DNA of 64,000 nucleotides from Lytechinus variegatus (Eukaryota > Echinodermata > Echinoidea > Temnopleuroida > Toxopneustidae): positions 54,732,796 to 54,796,795 of the forward strand of contig NC_054740.1 in assembly GCF_018143015.1 (NCBI RefSeq), written 5' to 3'. The translations under genes were made by a program, and so were the position numbers. The notes under the pieces were generated by a model, which was not told the DNA's origin, did not search any database, and saw only the letters and a list, made by a program, of their open reading frames with translations. Below are positions 9,801-19,329 of the stretch, one piece after another. Positions within the stretch are counted from its first letter, which is position 1; the number at the start of each line of letters is the position of its first letter.

Positions 9801-12209
9801 GCCACTGTAGAGCAAATGTGAAGAGGTATTAGTCAAAACTTTCTATACAGAAATCTGTTCTCCTTAGAACCTAGAAGATGTAGATGACACCTGTCTTGCA
9901 TGCTCTGGGAGATGTTTCAAAAAGATTTAAGCTTTGACGTAAATTGCACTTAAATGCAAGTTGTGTGTGATAACTAATGCTATGTACACTGCATTTGTCC
10001 GATCACGCGGATGGGATGCATTTTTAGTCAGATGGTGTGTTGACACTTATGCATGAAATTCACCCCTGGTCTAAAAAAATCTTTGATTTAGGTGATAATT
10101 TGATTTATAGAAGGTCAATGTTTAAAGTCACTTGTGTATTTTATTATGTTTCACATTATATAAAGACATAAGGATGATTGCAATAGAATCAGCATTTTTT
10201 TTAAAACTCTCTTGGTCTAAATGTGATTCCAATACAAGCCAGTAGTTGGTACTTTATCACTGCCCATGGGCATCTCTATTCGCCTAGTAGGAAAATAGAT
10301 AAGGAAAAAATATTGGATTAAAGCCATTATGTAGACTGTCTCAATAAAAAAAAAACTGCTCATACAAATAAGTTTTGAGGTGACTCTTGAATGTAGAGCA
10401 TATAGAATGGAAAATGGGATCGTATTATAAAGTTTAGGGGCAGCATAACAAAAAATTGAAATGAACAGTGACAAACTCACATTACAAATTTGCATACACA
10501 TTACACTCTATGTTATGGCTATCAATTTTCAGGTAATACTGCAATAATTTAAACTATTTTTTTTTCAAAATGTAGCAAAGATTTTGCTGGGTTGTTTGAT
10601 CTTTATAATATTGATTATAATGTTGATGCAACGCCACTTGTTATAGGGATGAATTTAGCATTGAAGATGTCTTTTTGATTTGTATGTGTCATGTCATCTT
10701 TATTAATGATCTGGTGAGAAAAAGTTGTAAATTGTAATATTAGTTTTGATACATTTTGTTGTGCAAAGTATTTCTATTTCCTTTATACTTCATATTTCCT
10801 TTCTCAATAACTGCTTAGAGGCAATTTGCAATATATAAAATTATTATTTTTATTATTATTATTATGTAGGGAGAAGCGAAAGCTCATCATTCCTCCTCAT
10901 CTAGGTTATGGGAAGAGAGGGAGCGGACCTATTCCACGTAAGTAGAATTAAAAGTTACGGACTAAATTAAACATTTGTAATGTAAAATTTACAGATTAAA
11001 TTATACATTTGTAATCTAAAATTTGCAGACTAAGTTATATATTTGTAATCTAAAATTTACAGACTAAATTATATATTTGTAATCTAAAATTTACAGACTA
11101 AATTATACATTTGTAATCTAAAATTTACAGACTAAATTATACATTCACAGACTCAATTACACATTTATTATCTAAAATTTACTGACTAAATTATATGTTT
11201 GTAATCTCAGGAGACTCACAAATACTTTCTAGATTACTAGCTCGGTAGCTCACGATTGGAATTTAGCAGCCCCATTTGAACTCAAGTCTGTATTACCAAG
11301 TACTGTTTTTTTATCACATGTATTTGTGTTACATTGCTGCCATCATAATGATGCAATGAAGAAATAGTACTTGGAAATTAGATCATATCTGCATCCTTTC
11401 TCAGGGAACTTTTTCTCAATTAAACACCTTATTTGAGAAATTTAAAATTTATAATCTCCTTGGCTTAAATATCAACAGATTTAGTAGTTCAAAACAACTT
11501 GTAATTTACTCTTAATTATGATTTGATTGTTCAGGTCCTTGTTCAACATCAATTGAACATCAGCATATGAAAAAAGGCACATCTCATGAAATCAGTTAGC
11601 ATGCATGCATGGATGTGAGTGTATTGATGTAAAAAAAATCCCTAAAGTTTAATGTGAGATAAAGATGTACATTTGAGATACTTGTTCATGTAAAAATTAA
11701 AGGGGGTACTCTAGGATAATTAGAGGTAAAGTAACCAAGCAAAATGCTGAAATTTCATCAAAATCCGATAAATACCAGTTATTGAATTTGAAGTTAAAAG
11801 CGATATTTTGTGAAAAAGGTTATGTGTACGTCATCATGAATATTCAATAGTTGGGCTGATGATGTCATATCCCCACTTTCCTTTTCTGGATGTTATTACA
11901 TGAAATCATATTATTTCAACCTGGAGTACCCCTTTAATATTCATAAGATATGAATGAAAACATGTCCATATGTATATGTGTTCACTTGCTCATTTCTATC
12001 TCACAGCCGATTCAACACTCGTCTTTGACACGGAGCTCGTGGATTTACAGAAACCTGAAAATTCTTTTTCCAGTCGTGTAATGAAGCTGGTTCGATTCAT
12101 CGTCCCTCCCTCGATAGTCGTCTTACTCATCTATTACATGTGGGAGAAAAGTGCCAAAAACCCGTCAGGGAAATTAAAAGGTGACAGACGGGGAAAAAAG
12201 AAGAGATAA
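6772..12209 (+). CDS. FKBP11: FKBP11-like ER-membrane peptidyl-prolyl isomerase (5 exons, 192 aa)
   Basis: Coding exons are 6772-6888, 8995-9057, 9508-9635, 10870-10937 and 12007-12209, with GT/AG borders and intron phases 0, 0, 2, 1. The product begins with a signal peptide (residues 1-25, cleaved near LA/AK) and a short basic linker. The FKBP domain follows (about 40-140): VHYTGKFENGAIFDSSR, a VIQGWE strand, GMCVGEKRKLIIPPHLGYGK and TLVFDTELVDL. FKBP12 pocket residues Tyr26, Phe36, Asp37, Val55, Ile56, Trp59, Tyr82 and Phe99 correspond to Y59, F69, D70, V89, I90, W93, Y116 and F132, so it should isomerise X-Pro bonds. C45 and C101 match the disulfide pair of FKBP2 (FKBP13). A membrane segment (about 154-171) precedes a basic tail ending KKKR, a KKXX-type ER signal. 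The anchor favours FKBP11 over soluble FKBP2. Human FKBP11 is about 200 aa. The ATG at 6772 is the first in frame. Confidence 0.9.
7676..8265. mobile_element. 590-bp foldback MITE in FKBP intron 1, perfect 8-bp TSD
   Basis: The two halves are near-perfect reverse complements: arms of about 260 bp around a ~70-bp centre (7943-8010). Ends are TAGCCAGGGCAAGAGGCTTC and, on the other strand, TAGCCAGGAGGCTTCTAGAG. GGACAGTG occurs exactly on both sides (7668-7675 and 8266-8273), an 8-bp target duplication. No open frame is present. An 8-bp duplication fits hAT, but the termini are not the commonest hAT type. In the pre-mRNA the intron would form a long hairpin. Confidence 0.85.
8995..9057 (+). CDS. 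FKBP11: FKBP11-like gene, coding exon 2
   Basis: Residues 40-60, YKPEECTVVAETGDAVKVHY plus T. It contains C45 of the predicted disulfide and Y59 of the binding pocket. The acceptor is TTTGCAG, the donor ACA|GTAAGT is a perfect consensus. Phase 0 at both ends. The frame is open through both introns' borders only at these sites. Confidence 0.9.
9508..9635 (+). CDS. FKBP11: FKBP11-like gene, coding exon 3
   Basis: Residues 61-102 and two bases of codon 103. It encodes the FDSSR loop, the LGGKMVIQGWE strand-helix and GMCVG. The acceptor TTTTTTTTTTACAG has a strong pyrimidine tract. The donor is GG|GTAAGT. This is the most conserved part of the FKBP fold. Confidence 0.93.
9666..9833. mobile_element. 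Palindromic MITE in FKBP intron 3
   Basis: The left arm, with TCACATTTGTTCTACGGTCG and CTGTACGGCGAGTC, is repeated in reverse complement by the right arm (ACTCGCCGTACAGCC and GTAGAGCAAATGTGA). Arms are about 55-60 bp around a ~55-bp centre that is itself partly palindromic. I cannot define a target duplication. Confidence 0.7.
10870..10937 (+). CDS. FKBP11: FKBP11-like gene, coding exon 4
   Basis: Completes Gly103 and encodes residues 104-125 (EKRKLIIPPHLGYGKRGSGP, then IP), plus one base of codon 126. It holds the pocket Tyr116. The acceptor ATTATGTAG follows an (ATT)n run. The donor is CAC|GTAAGT. Phase runs from 2 to 1. Confidence 0.92.
10958..11215 (+). repeat. 34-bp tandem repeat in FKBP intron 4
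   Basis: About seven and a half copies of a 34-bp AT-rich unit containing TTGTAATCTAAAATTTACAG. Neighbouring copies differ at one or two positions. One copy (near 11134) is shortened to about 20 bp. The array starts about 20 bp after the exon 4 donor. Confidence 0.9.
11701..11933. mobile_element. 233-bp MITE flanked by TTAA in FKBP intron 4
   Basis: Ends are AGGGGGTACTCTAGG on the left and, on the other strand, AGGGGTACTCCAGG. TTAA lies directly outside both (11697-11700 and 11934-11937). TTAA duplications are the mark of piggyBac-type elements. The interior, including AAATTTCATCAAAATCCGAT, does not code for protein. It ends 73 bp before exon 5. Confidence 0.75.
12007..12209 (+). CDS. FKBP11: FKBP11-like gene, coding exon 5 with membrane anchor and stop
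   Basis: Completes Pro126 and encodes residues 127-192 and the TAA stop at 12207-12209. It contains TLVFDTELVDL (last FKBP strand, pocket Phe132), a short spacer, the hydrophobic segment FIVPPSIVVLLIYYMW and the basic tail GDRRGKKKR. The acceptor is TATCTCACAG. No clear AATAAA signal lies in the next few hundred bases, so the 3'UTR end is not placed. Confidence 0.92.
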
Positions 12210-12310
12210 TGTCTAGCTGCTCCTAGACCCTGCATATTTGAATAATACATGTACACTCAGTGGACTATTATTATGCAACTTGAAGTCGGGGAAAACTCCC
12301 TGCCATTAAA

Positions 12311-12592
12311 GCGGGGTTGGCAGTTTCCTAGGAAATTTAGGTTTATCCTGCCCAGCTGGGAAATACTGGGGAAGAAACTTGTAAATGCTGGTAAGTACTT
12401 AAGATGTACTTGGGGATACAGGGAAAGGCTAGAATATGCTTGAGAAACACCTTGGCAATACTTGAGAATATTCAAGAAGTATATTTCATACTATTTTCCT
12501 GCATTTCCAGCTATTTTCCTAAAAATTATTCGAGATGGTATTTACCAATATTTCCCACCAGTATTTCCCATTTCGGCCAACCCCGCATTGAA
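12311..12592. mobile_element. Possible diverged palindromic MITE downstream of FKBP gene
   Basis: GCGGGGTTGGC at 12311 is matched by its reverse complement GCCAACCCCGC ending at about 12592. Inner parts also pair, such as GGGAAATACTGG. The arms are much diverged and no clear target duplication can be read. The stretch may overlap the FKBP 3'UTR. Confidence 0.45.
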
Positions 12593-12810
12593 TAGGACAA
12601 AGATGTGCTTTGTGTGGGTCCATTGATCCGTTTTGATAAATGCAATCATATACCAAAGTAAATGAAAAAACTGTCTTGCCCAATTTCACAAGAGAGGGTG
12701 TCTGTGGTGTTAAGTCATCCTGTCTCAGTGCCCGCCTGTCTAAAGTGAAAAATCTGTCTTTATTGGCCATTACTGTTGTCTCCCATTTGAAACAAATATG
12801 TGTTATAGTA

Positions 12811-13070
12811 GACAGCTGGCAGTCGTCTGTTTCGAGGAGTTTTTAACATTTAATTTTCTTTAATTTCTCATACACAGACGGCTCACGATCGTGCAGCCGC
12901 CATTAGGGGGTTAACAATGCAAAATCCTTCCGACGGGGCTCATTGATTTTTGTCTTTATTTCAAGTAGTATATTAAAAAAAAATGGACCAAAATAAAGAT
13001 TATTATTCCGTTATGGCCTGAAATGCACCAAAACGGGAAAAAGTAAACTTAAAAGAACAAAAAACAGTGA
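12811..13070 (+). repeat. Dispersed repeat, copy B (inverse of 2546-2760)
   Basis: Opens with GACAGCTGGCAGTCGTCTGT and runs through CGGCTCACGATCGTGCAGCC, CGACGGGGCTCATTGATTTT and an A-rich end. These are the blocks of copy A in reverse complement. Confidence 0.6.
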
Positions 13071-13250
13071 CTTACTTCGGCTGTTGCGCAACTCCCACTT
13101 TGCTGGTTTATCCAAACTTAATACATAAACATATGGCCATTGAGTCCCTGTGCAGATCGAGCTAGAACTTCAGTCTCCTTAATTAGTGAGTGGAGCTAAA
13201 CGGAGTTCAGCGGAACAACCATTATAACAGAGACCTAAGCTTTTGGTCTA

Positions 13251-13333
13251 GTGTTATAGCACCTGTCTATAAAGGCTACTGGTCTCAAGTGACCTCTTCA
13301 GTTTTTCTTGGATCGCCTTAATAGACAGGTTTG
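13251..13333. repeat. Short inverted repeat ACCTGTCTATAAAGGC
   Basis: ACCTGTCTATAAAGGC at 13251 is matched on the other strand by ACCTGTCTATTAAGGC from 13330. The ~80-bp palindrome resembles small transposon-derived repeats I have seen in marine invertebrates. The assignment is inference. Confidence 0.5.
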
Positions 13334-13779
13334 ACTCTTTGAGGAAACTTGTTGTGTATCTCACTGCTGGGTGTTCTGTGTTAAAGCTTCTTTCAAGAAT
13401 GTCGCAACAACTTACAATCACTAGGTCTAAAAATGCATTAGAGCTCTTTGAATTTCAGCTTTTAACAAACAATTTTAGCCTTTTCAGCTCTTTATTTGTA
13501 ATTACTCACACCTCTTTATTAATATAAACAGTTTTGAGTTGAGGCAGCTGCTCAGTTTATCATAAATGTACAGTAGTTTATGAATAAATATCTAAGTAAT
13601 TAATTCCTTTATTTGTTTACATGTATGCCCCTTCTCTCACATCCCTTTCCTTCCCCTTTTCTTTTTTTTCTCCTTTTCGCCTATCATTATTTCCTTTCAT
13701 ATTTTTTTCATCGTTTAATTGTTTCACACATGTTTCAGGTACACTTATTTGCTCTTCTGTCAATTCAAATTACATATGA

Positions 13780-14070
13780 GTATAACCAACATTACTTGAA
13801 GGTAATAATATGTAATGATTTTTCATAGCTCAGTTGAGATTTATTCAAACTTTTTACATATACTTATAGCATTCCAACTTATTTTTTTCTCTCTTGTGTT
13901 ATCTTTTGCTTTACAAATATTGCACTTGTTGAATATATATTTACTGAATTGTCATTAGCTGACAATTTCTTCTGTAAGGTTTTCAGGGTTTATTTTATTT
14001 CATTTATTTTCTTAGGGGGCAGGGGCTTCATGTATGCTAAGATATGTGTTTTCTATTCATTGTACTAGTG
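13780..14070 (+). repeat. Diverged direct duplication, copy 1 (copy 2 at 15335-15590)
   Basis: Order of blocks: ACTTGAAGGTAAT, TATGTAATG, GCTCAGTTGAG, AGCATTCCAACTT, TTGTTGAATA, TTTCTTCTGTAAG, then a G-run. The same order recurs at 15335-15590. The copies flank the tandem array at 14245-15067. Confidence 0.55.
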
Positions 14071-14244
14071 TATCTACTTGTTTTCTGCAAAGATCTTTTA
14101 AAAATTGACTTTAAGTTCATGATTTTTTTCTCCCCACTCTTTTTGTTTTTTATCTCTTTCTATCATTTTATTGTCTCGACTGCATATCAGAGTGAAACTA
14201 TATGCGCCGCTTTTCTGTCAGAGACTGCGGCGGCGTCAACATTG

Positions 14245-15067
14245 AAATCTTATCCAAGGGTAAGTGTTTTAAATGTCATTATAAATAAGAAAGTATATGG
14301 ATCTAGTTCATGAAACTTGGACATAAGGGTAATTAAGTATTACTGAACTTCCTGCCTGAGTTCCAGGTCACATGACCAAGGTCAAAGGTCATTTAGGGTC
14401 AGTGAACTTAGACCATGTTGTGGGAATCAACATCGAAATCTTAACCAAGGTTAAGTTTTTAAATGTCATAACTTCGAAAGTATATGGACCTAGTTAATAA
14501 AACTTAGAAATTAGGGAAATGTGTATTGCTGAATATCCTGCCTGAGTTTCAGATCACATGATTAATGTCAAGGGTCACTTAGTGTCAACAAACCTAGGTC
14601 ATATTGGGGTTATATGAGGAATTGTCATCGTAACTTTATAAGTTTATAGATCTAGTTCATGAAACTTGGGCATAACACTAACCACGTATCCCTGAATATC
14701 ATGTACTAGTTTCAGGTCACATGACCAAGGTCAAAGGTCACCTATGCTAATTGAACTTTGGCCATGTTGGGGGTATTTGAGAAATTATCATCATAACTGA
14801 AATTTTATGGATCTAGTTCATGAAACTTGGACATCAGAGCAATCAAGTATTTTAACATCCTGTGTGCATGGCCAAGATCAGTGGTCATTTAAAGGTCAAT
14901 GAACTCTGGTCATGTTTGGACTACGTGTTGAATTGGCATCATAATGTAGAAAGTTTATGGATCTAGATCATGAAACATGATATAAGGGTAATCAAGTATG
15001 AATGATTGCTTTGCACTTAGGTCTTAGGTCACATGATCATGGTCAAAATTCATTTTTGGTTTATGAA
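14245..15067 (+). repeat. Five-copy tandem repeat, ~150-190-bp unit, with DR1 motifs
   Basis: Each unit contains TGGATCTAGTTCATGAAACT (near 14299, 14489, 14648, 14808, 14958), then TCAAGTAT, TTTCAGGTCACATGACCAAG, and a GTCATTTAGGGTCA-like block. Copies differ by 15-30%, so the array is old. Two units hold an exact AGGTCAAAGGTCA (14379-14391 and 14728-14740), a DR1 nuclear-receptor element. In the other units this site has decayed. The short open frames across the array are not genes. Confidence 0.8.
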
Positions 15068-15334
15068 CATATTTTATTATTTTATTTGTTATTTTTAATA
15101 TCATTAGTGTTTACTTCTGTGAAAAATCATTCCTTAGCTGTTTTCAAAGGCAGCACTGCTGCTATATCAAATTGTGTAATGCAAGCGAGACTGCCAGAGT
15201 GTTCTACTTGTTCCCTTTCCTTTCTTATAACATTTTAACTTAGTAATGTCTCTAAATCTCTTCATTTTTCAGTGCTTGATACACTTCTTTTTCTTTGTTC
15301 ATTTTTTTCTCCTCTTCTGCAAATTTGCCTTATT

Positions 15335-15590
15335 GATGTTACTTGGAGGTAATTGATTTTATGTAATGCTTGTCTTTTATTGCTGAGTTGAGTAATATTC
15401 ACTTCCAATTATAGAAATGTTTAGCATTCTAACTTGTATTCACTCTGCTTTTATGATAATTTAATTAACATGGATTGCATGTGTTGAATAATTTTAATGA
15501 TTTCTTTTGTAAGTTTGTGGGGATTTTTTTTTTTTGGGGGGGAGGGAGGGGTTCTAAAAGATCAAGCTATGTTTACTCTTTGGTTTATAT
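15335..15590 (+). repeat. Diverged direct duplication, copy 2
   Basis: Second copy of the block order listed for 13780-14070, with ACTTGGAGGTAAT, AGCATTCTAACTTG and TTTCTTTTGTAAG, ending in a T-run and a G-run. Confidence 0.55.
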
Positions 15591-16429
15591 TTCCGTTTGT
15601 TTTCTTCAAAAATAGGCTTCAAAGGGACTCAAATATCATTTAAATTTGTCTATATTATCATTGTATCTGCTAACAGATAAATATAAGATATCACTGGTGT
15701 CTACATGTTTATGTGATTTAATGAAACGATCATGTACAACAATAATTGCATTCCTATAATACTTGTTTTTCTGCATGTATTTCTTATGACTCCTCCCCTC
15801 ATGCCCCAATCCCCCCCGCCTCTCTCTGTCTCTCTCCTCTTCCCTCCTGTCCTCTGGCATTTATTGTTTCTTTGCTTATTCGTAATCCAAATCAAGAGCT
15901 AGAAAGAAGAAAGTCATTCTTTGTCTGGTCTGTATGTGCCAAATGAAATATTACGGCTGTAATAAAGATTTTTTTTTAATGAATCAACACCAGTAACTTC
16001 ATTATGCTTTCTTGGAAACAGTGCAGGTTTGAAAATGGAAAGATTTATTTGTAACTTTGTTAAATGAAATTGTCACGTGAGAGCACAGTATAACAGCTAT
16101 GCTTATGAGAAGGGATGGAGAGAGAACGAGAAGAGGGAGGCAAAAGGCCTGTATTCTGAAGTCAGGTTTAATTTAGGCTACGGTCTAACTCTGCTAAAGT
16201 TATGGGAGCCAAAAATTCTTTTCATATTGTATATTTCTTACGTTTATTATTTGTTTCCTTCTGATTTCATATTGAAGAAAAATCCCTCAATATACTTCAG
16301 TTATCTTTCCCAGATAATTTGAGTTTCATTTGAGTTAACAAATTGGATATGTACTATTACGGATTTGTGCCCCAATTGGCTCTTCAAACTTAAACCACAA
16401 CTTTAAACCAGGGTCTAATTCAAACCCGA

Positions 16430-17120
16430 CTTTAGAATACGGGCCAAAGAGGAAAGACAGGTGAAAAGAGGAAAGGGGGAAATGGGTTATGAGGGGAAGA
16501 GATGATAAGACAGAAGTTGAGAGTTTGAGACGGGTGTACACGGTGAAGGGATAAATAAAAAAGCCGTGGAGAAATGATGGTAATGAATGGAAAAGAGGGA
16601 GACGATGAGGAGAGGGTGGATAACAGAAAAGAAAGGCAAGCATCAAGGGGGGGGGGTGTAATTGAAAGGGAAGCAAATCGAAATACCGAGAGAGACGGAT
16701 GAAGAACGGAAAAGGTAAACCGAGGAGTTAGACAGGACGTGAGAAAGGTTTGTGATGGAGAGGAGGATAGAGCCTCTGAGAGCATACTAAATTGAAATGA
16801 TTTCATAAGGGAAGGGGGGGTGTATGGAGATGCATTAAGTGACAAAAAGAGGAGGCGAGAGGAAAGACGGGTGTGTAAGAAAAGTTTTGTGACAAAGAGA
16901 GGAGGATAGATAGATGCAGAGAGCATGCTAAATATAAATACGTTCATAAGAGAAGGATGAATGGGGATAGACAGGGGAGATGAGAGGAATGACGAACAAA
17001 CTGAATGAGGCATGTATAGAGACGGTTGAGGGAGAGGGGGGAGGGAAATAAAGAGGTAAATGAGAGGGAAGCACCGAAGAACAGGCAGGATAAAGAGACG
17101 ATATGAGAAATGGAAACAAC
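16430..17120. repeat. ~700-bp purine-rich (GA) tract
   Basis: The + strand is mostly A and G (GAGAGGG, GGAAAGA, AGAGACGG units) with few pyrimidines. Long minus-strand open frames here (up to 193 aa, rich in S, P, F, L) arise because stop codons are rare in CT-rich sequence. They are not genes. Loosely repeated blocks such as GAGAGCATGCTAAAT suggest local duplication. Confidence 0.8.
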
Positions 17121-17844
17121 TGTGAGTATATGCGGCAATGATTTATGCTTGCCTGTACATGATGTAGTAGCCGCCTTGCGAAAAAAAAATTGTCTATATA
17201 GCAATGATTGGAAACCGGGGGATGTGTACCCCGGATGTGTACAGAACCGGAGTGGATACCACGTGTGACAATGGGGTTTCGAAATGCGACAAGTATTGGA
17301 GTGTGAAACCGTACCCTAAACAACTATTGGAAACAAAATGGAACCCTTGACAAGTCTTCCCTTACTTTGACACCCTGAACAAGATTTATAGCAGCAACCA
17401 TTTTTCTGGTATCTGTATACATTTGAGTAGCTTACAGTTACATCAGAGAAGCAAACAAACAAACAAACAACTTATTAGTAAATTTCCCGAGACCACCCCA
17501 TCTACCGCAGGACCCTAAACATGTAAACAAGTAGTGTTGGTTCAAAAAGTACATAATTTATAAAGCATTTCAGTCTTTTTATACCCTCGCAAATTGAACC
17601 GTAAACACAAAGTTTTAATTTCCAAGCGAAATATATACCTTTTTATTATTATTTATCATTTTGACACCCTTATTACGTTACATACGTAACGTGCCCTATC
17701 TTGAAAAAGACATCCTTTCTACGTGTTTTTTATTTTGTCACGCGTGGTAAGTATCCAAACGTCAATGGAAGTGCCCCACCCCCGGCACAGAATACAGGAA
17801 AGACAATACTATCATCTTCCGCGCGAAGCGCATAGGCAGAAGAT
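17121..17844. other. Gene-free stretch
   Basis: Unique AT-rich sequence with an (ACAA)n run near 17453-17470. No gene, RNA or repeat boundary recognised. Confidence 0.5.
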
Positions 17845-18018
17845 GTAATTAACTATAATATAATATAGTTAATATAATTAACTATAATATGATATAGTTT
17901 CTCAGCGCTGTATTTTATTACTCCGGGTATAGCACGGCTATTCTGATCGGGCACATCGAACATTCAAGGAATTGATTCCTACCAGGTACCCATTTACTAC
18001 ACCTGGGTGGAGAGTGGC
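17845..18018 (-). mobile_element. tRNA-derived SINE, 3' part (split by a hAT insertion)
   Basis: Minus-strand SINE body and tail. It matches the central and 3' part of the SINE at 26929-27215: CCACC.AG.TGTAGT, AATTCCTTGAATG.TCGA and TAGCCGTG. It ends in AT-rich tail repeats (TATAGTTA) near 17845-17900. Its 5' part continues at 19083-19196 on the far side of the inserted transposon. Confidence 0.75.
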
Positions 18019-19082
18019 CAGAGGCGTCGATCCTGGGGGGGGGGGGGGCAGGGGGCGATCGCCCCACCAATGAAAATATTGGGGGGCAAACATATCATTT
18101 TGCCCCCCCCCCAATAATTCCGGACATGCATTAAAAAAACAAGATTGTAATGTTCAGCAAGCGAGATGGTGATACACAACTCGTTCTTTATTTAAAATCG
18201 TGCTTAAAATGTCCGCTTTTCAGATTGGAATATACAAATTTCAGCTCGCGCGTCGCGCTCGCATCATTTCTGTAGCAAAAACCCATATACAACCAATGAC
18301 GAGAGCCTTTATACAGAAATTATTATTTCTTTTAGGTAATCCCCAGGCATTGGTTGTTGTTTATGTTATTATGTATATTGTATATTGTTAAGTTTCATAT
18401 GAGAATTCGTTATGTTATTATATTATGTGTTCCTGGAAATTAAATTAACAATATACTTTTCATGATTAAATAAGTGAATGTTAATGTCCCATTTTCAGTT
18501 CTAAGCCTCAAAAGAACTCCTGCTTTGATTTGCAATCATCTTTTCTTGGATATATATCTTGTTCTTCATCAAAAACGTCCATTAAACTGTCATTTTTTTC
18601 ACATCGAAATATCAAATTTTTCAGCTCGCGCTTAGCGCTCGCATCTATTGTTCTTTTAGATACAAATCTTAATCATTGGTACCAAAAATGCTTAGAATAT
18701 CAAGTTTTCAGGTCAGAATATAAAGAAATTTCAGCTCACTCTCGGCACTTGTACTATCTGTGTAGCGAGATATGTATCCTCCTCATGAATTACTACAAAC
18801 AGTCCTAAACAGGCACGCTTTTCGTGTCAGTATACTAAAAAAATCAGCTCGCGCTTCGCGCTCGCATTAATTTGTTGGTGAGATACGTGTCTGTGTCTCA
18901 TGAGTAATATATGTATATATATTTTTATATATATATACACACACACCCACACCCACACATATGTGTGTGTGTGTGTACATATATTTATGTGTGTGTGTGG
19001 GTTGGTGTTTTGTACGATCGAGCGCCTTTGGAACGTTAATGATTTTGTCCCCCCCAATCTGAAAAATGGATCGACGCCCCTG
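18019..19082 (-). mobile_element. hAT-family non-autonomous transposon, copy 1, perfect 8-bp TSD
   Basis: Ends are CAGAGGCGTCGATCC (left) and, on the other strand, CAGGGGCGTCGATCC. AGAGTGGC is duplicated exactly at 18011-18018 and 19083-19090. Inside are CGATCGCCCC and a CCCCCCC run near the left end, GC-rich motifs (such as CAGCTCGCGCTTCGCGCTCG near 18846; others near 18242 and 18624) and an AT/AC microsatellite. A second copy lies at 41307-42459 in the opposite orientation. No transposase is encoded. It was inserted into a SINE. Confidence 0.92.
18905..18999. repeat. (TA)n(CA)n(GT)n microsatellite
   Basis: Alternating TA, then CA/CCCACA, then GTGT runs. The GT part is the reverse complement of the CA part, so it can form a hairpin. 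It lies inside the hAT element and has a counterpart in the copy at 41307. Confidence 0.85.
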
Positions 19083-19196
19083 AGAGTGGCAAAAGTAGAT
19101 AAACACCTTGCCAGAGTGCTGCGGTGGGATTTGAACTCCGGACCTTGTGGTTCAAAGTCCAATGACTTATCCACTGAGCCACGACATCTCTTCAGA
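19083..19196 (-). mobile_element. tRNA-derived SINE, 5' (tRNA-like) part
   Basis: Read on the minus strand from 19196: GTGGCTCAGTGGATAAG (A box), then GGAGTTCAAATCC (B box), then GTGTTTATCTACTTTTGCCA. It continues across the hAT insertion into 17845-18018. It is not a working tRNA gene because the acceptor stem does not pair. Confidence 0.8.
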
Positions 19197-19329
19197 CAAT
19201 TATTTATCAATGATCATTTAACAGAATTATTCGAGAAACATATCCCTTTATTTCAGGTTGTAAATGACTGAGTCCGCGTTGGTTCCTCCAAGAGTCAGGT
19301 GTGTGTGTGTGTGAGTGAGTGTTTAGAAA

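Noticed and set aside
11970..12209. Stand-alone small membrane protein of 79 aa
   Set aside because: Residues after the acceptor at 12006 continue the FKBP domain in frame from exon 4. The upstream part of the frame is intron.
16335..17323. Long minus-strand open frames (113-193 aa) rich in S, P, F, L
   Set aside because: They lie on the CT-rich strand of a purine tract where stops are rare. No domain, no conserved motif and several overlapping frames at once.
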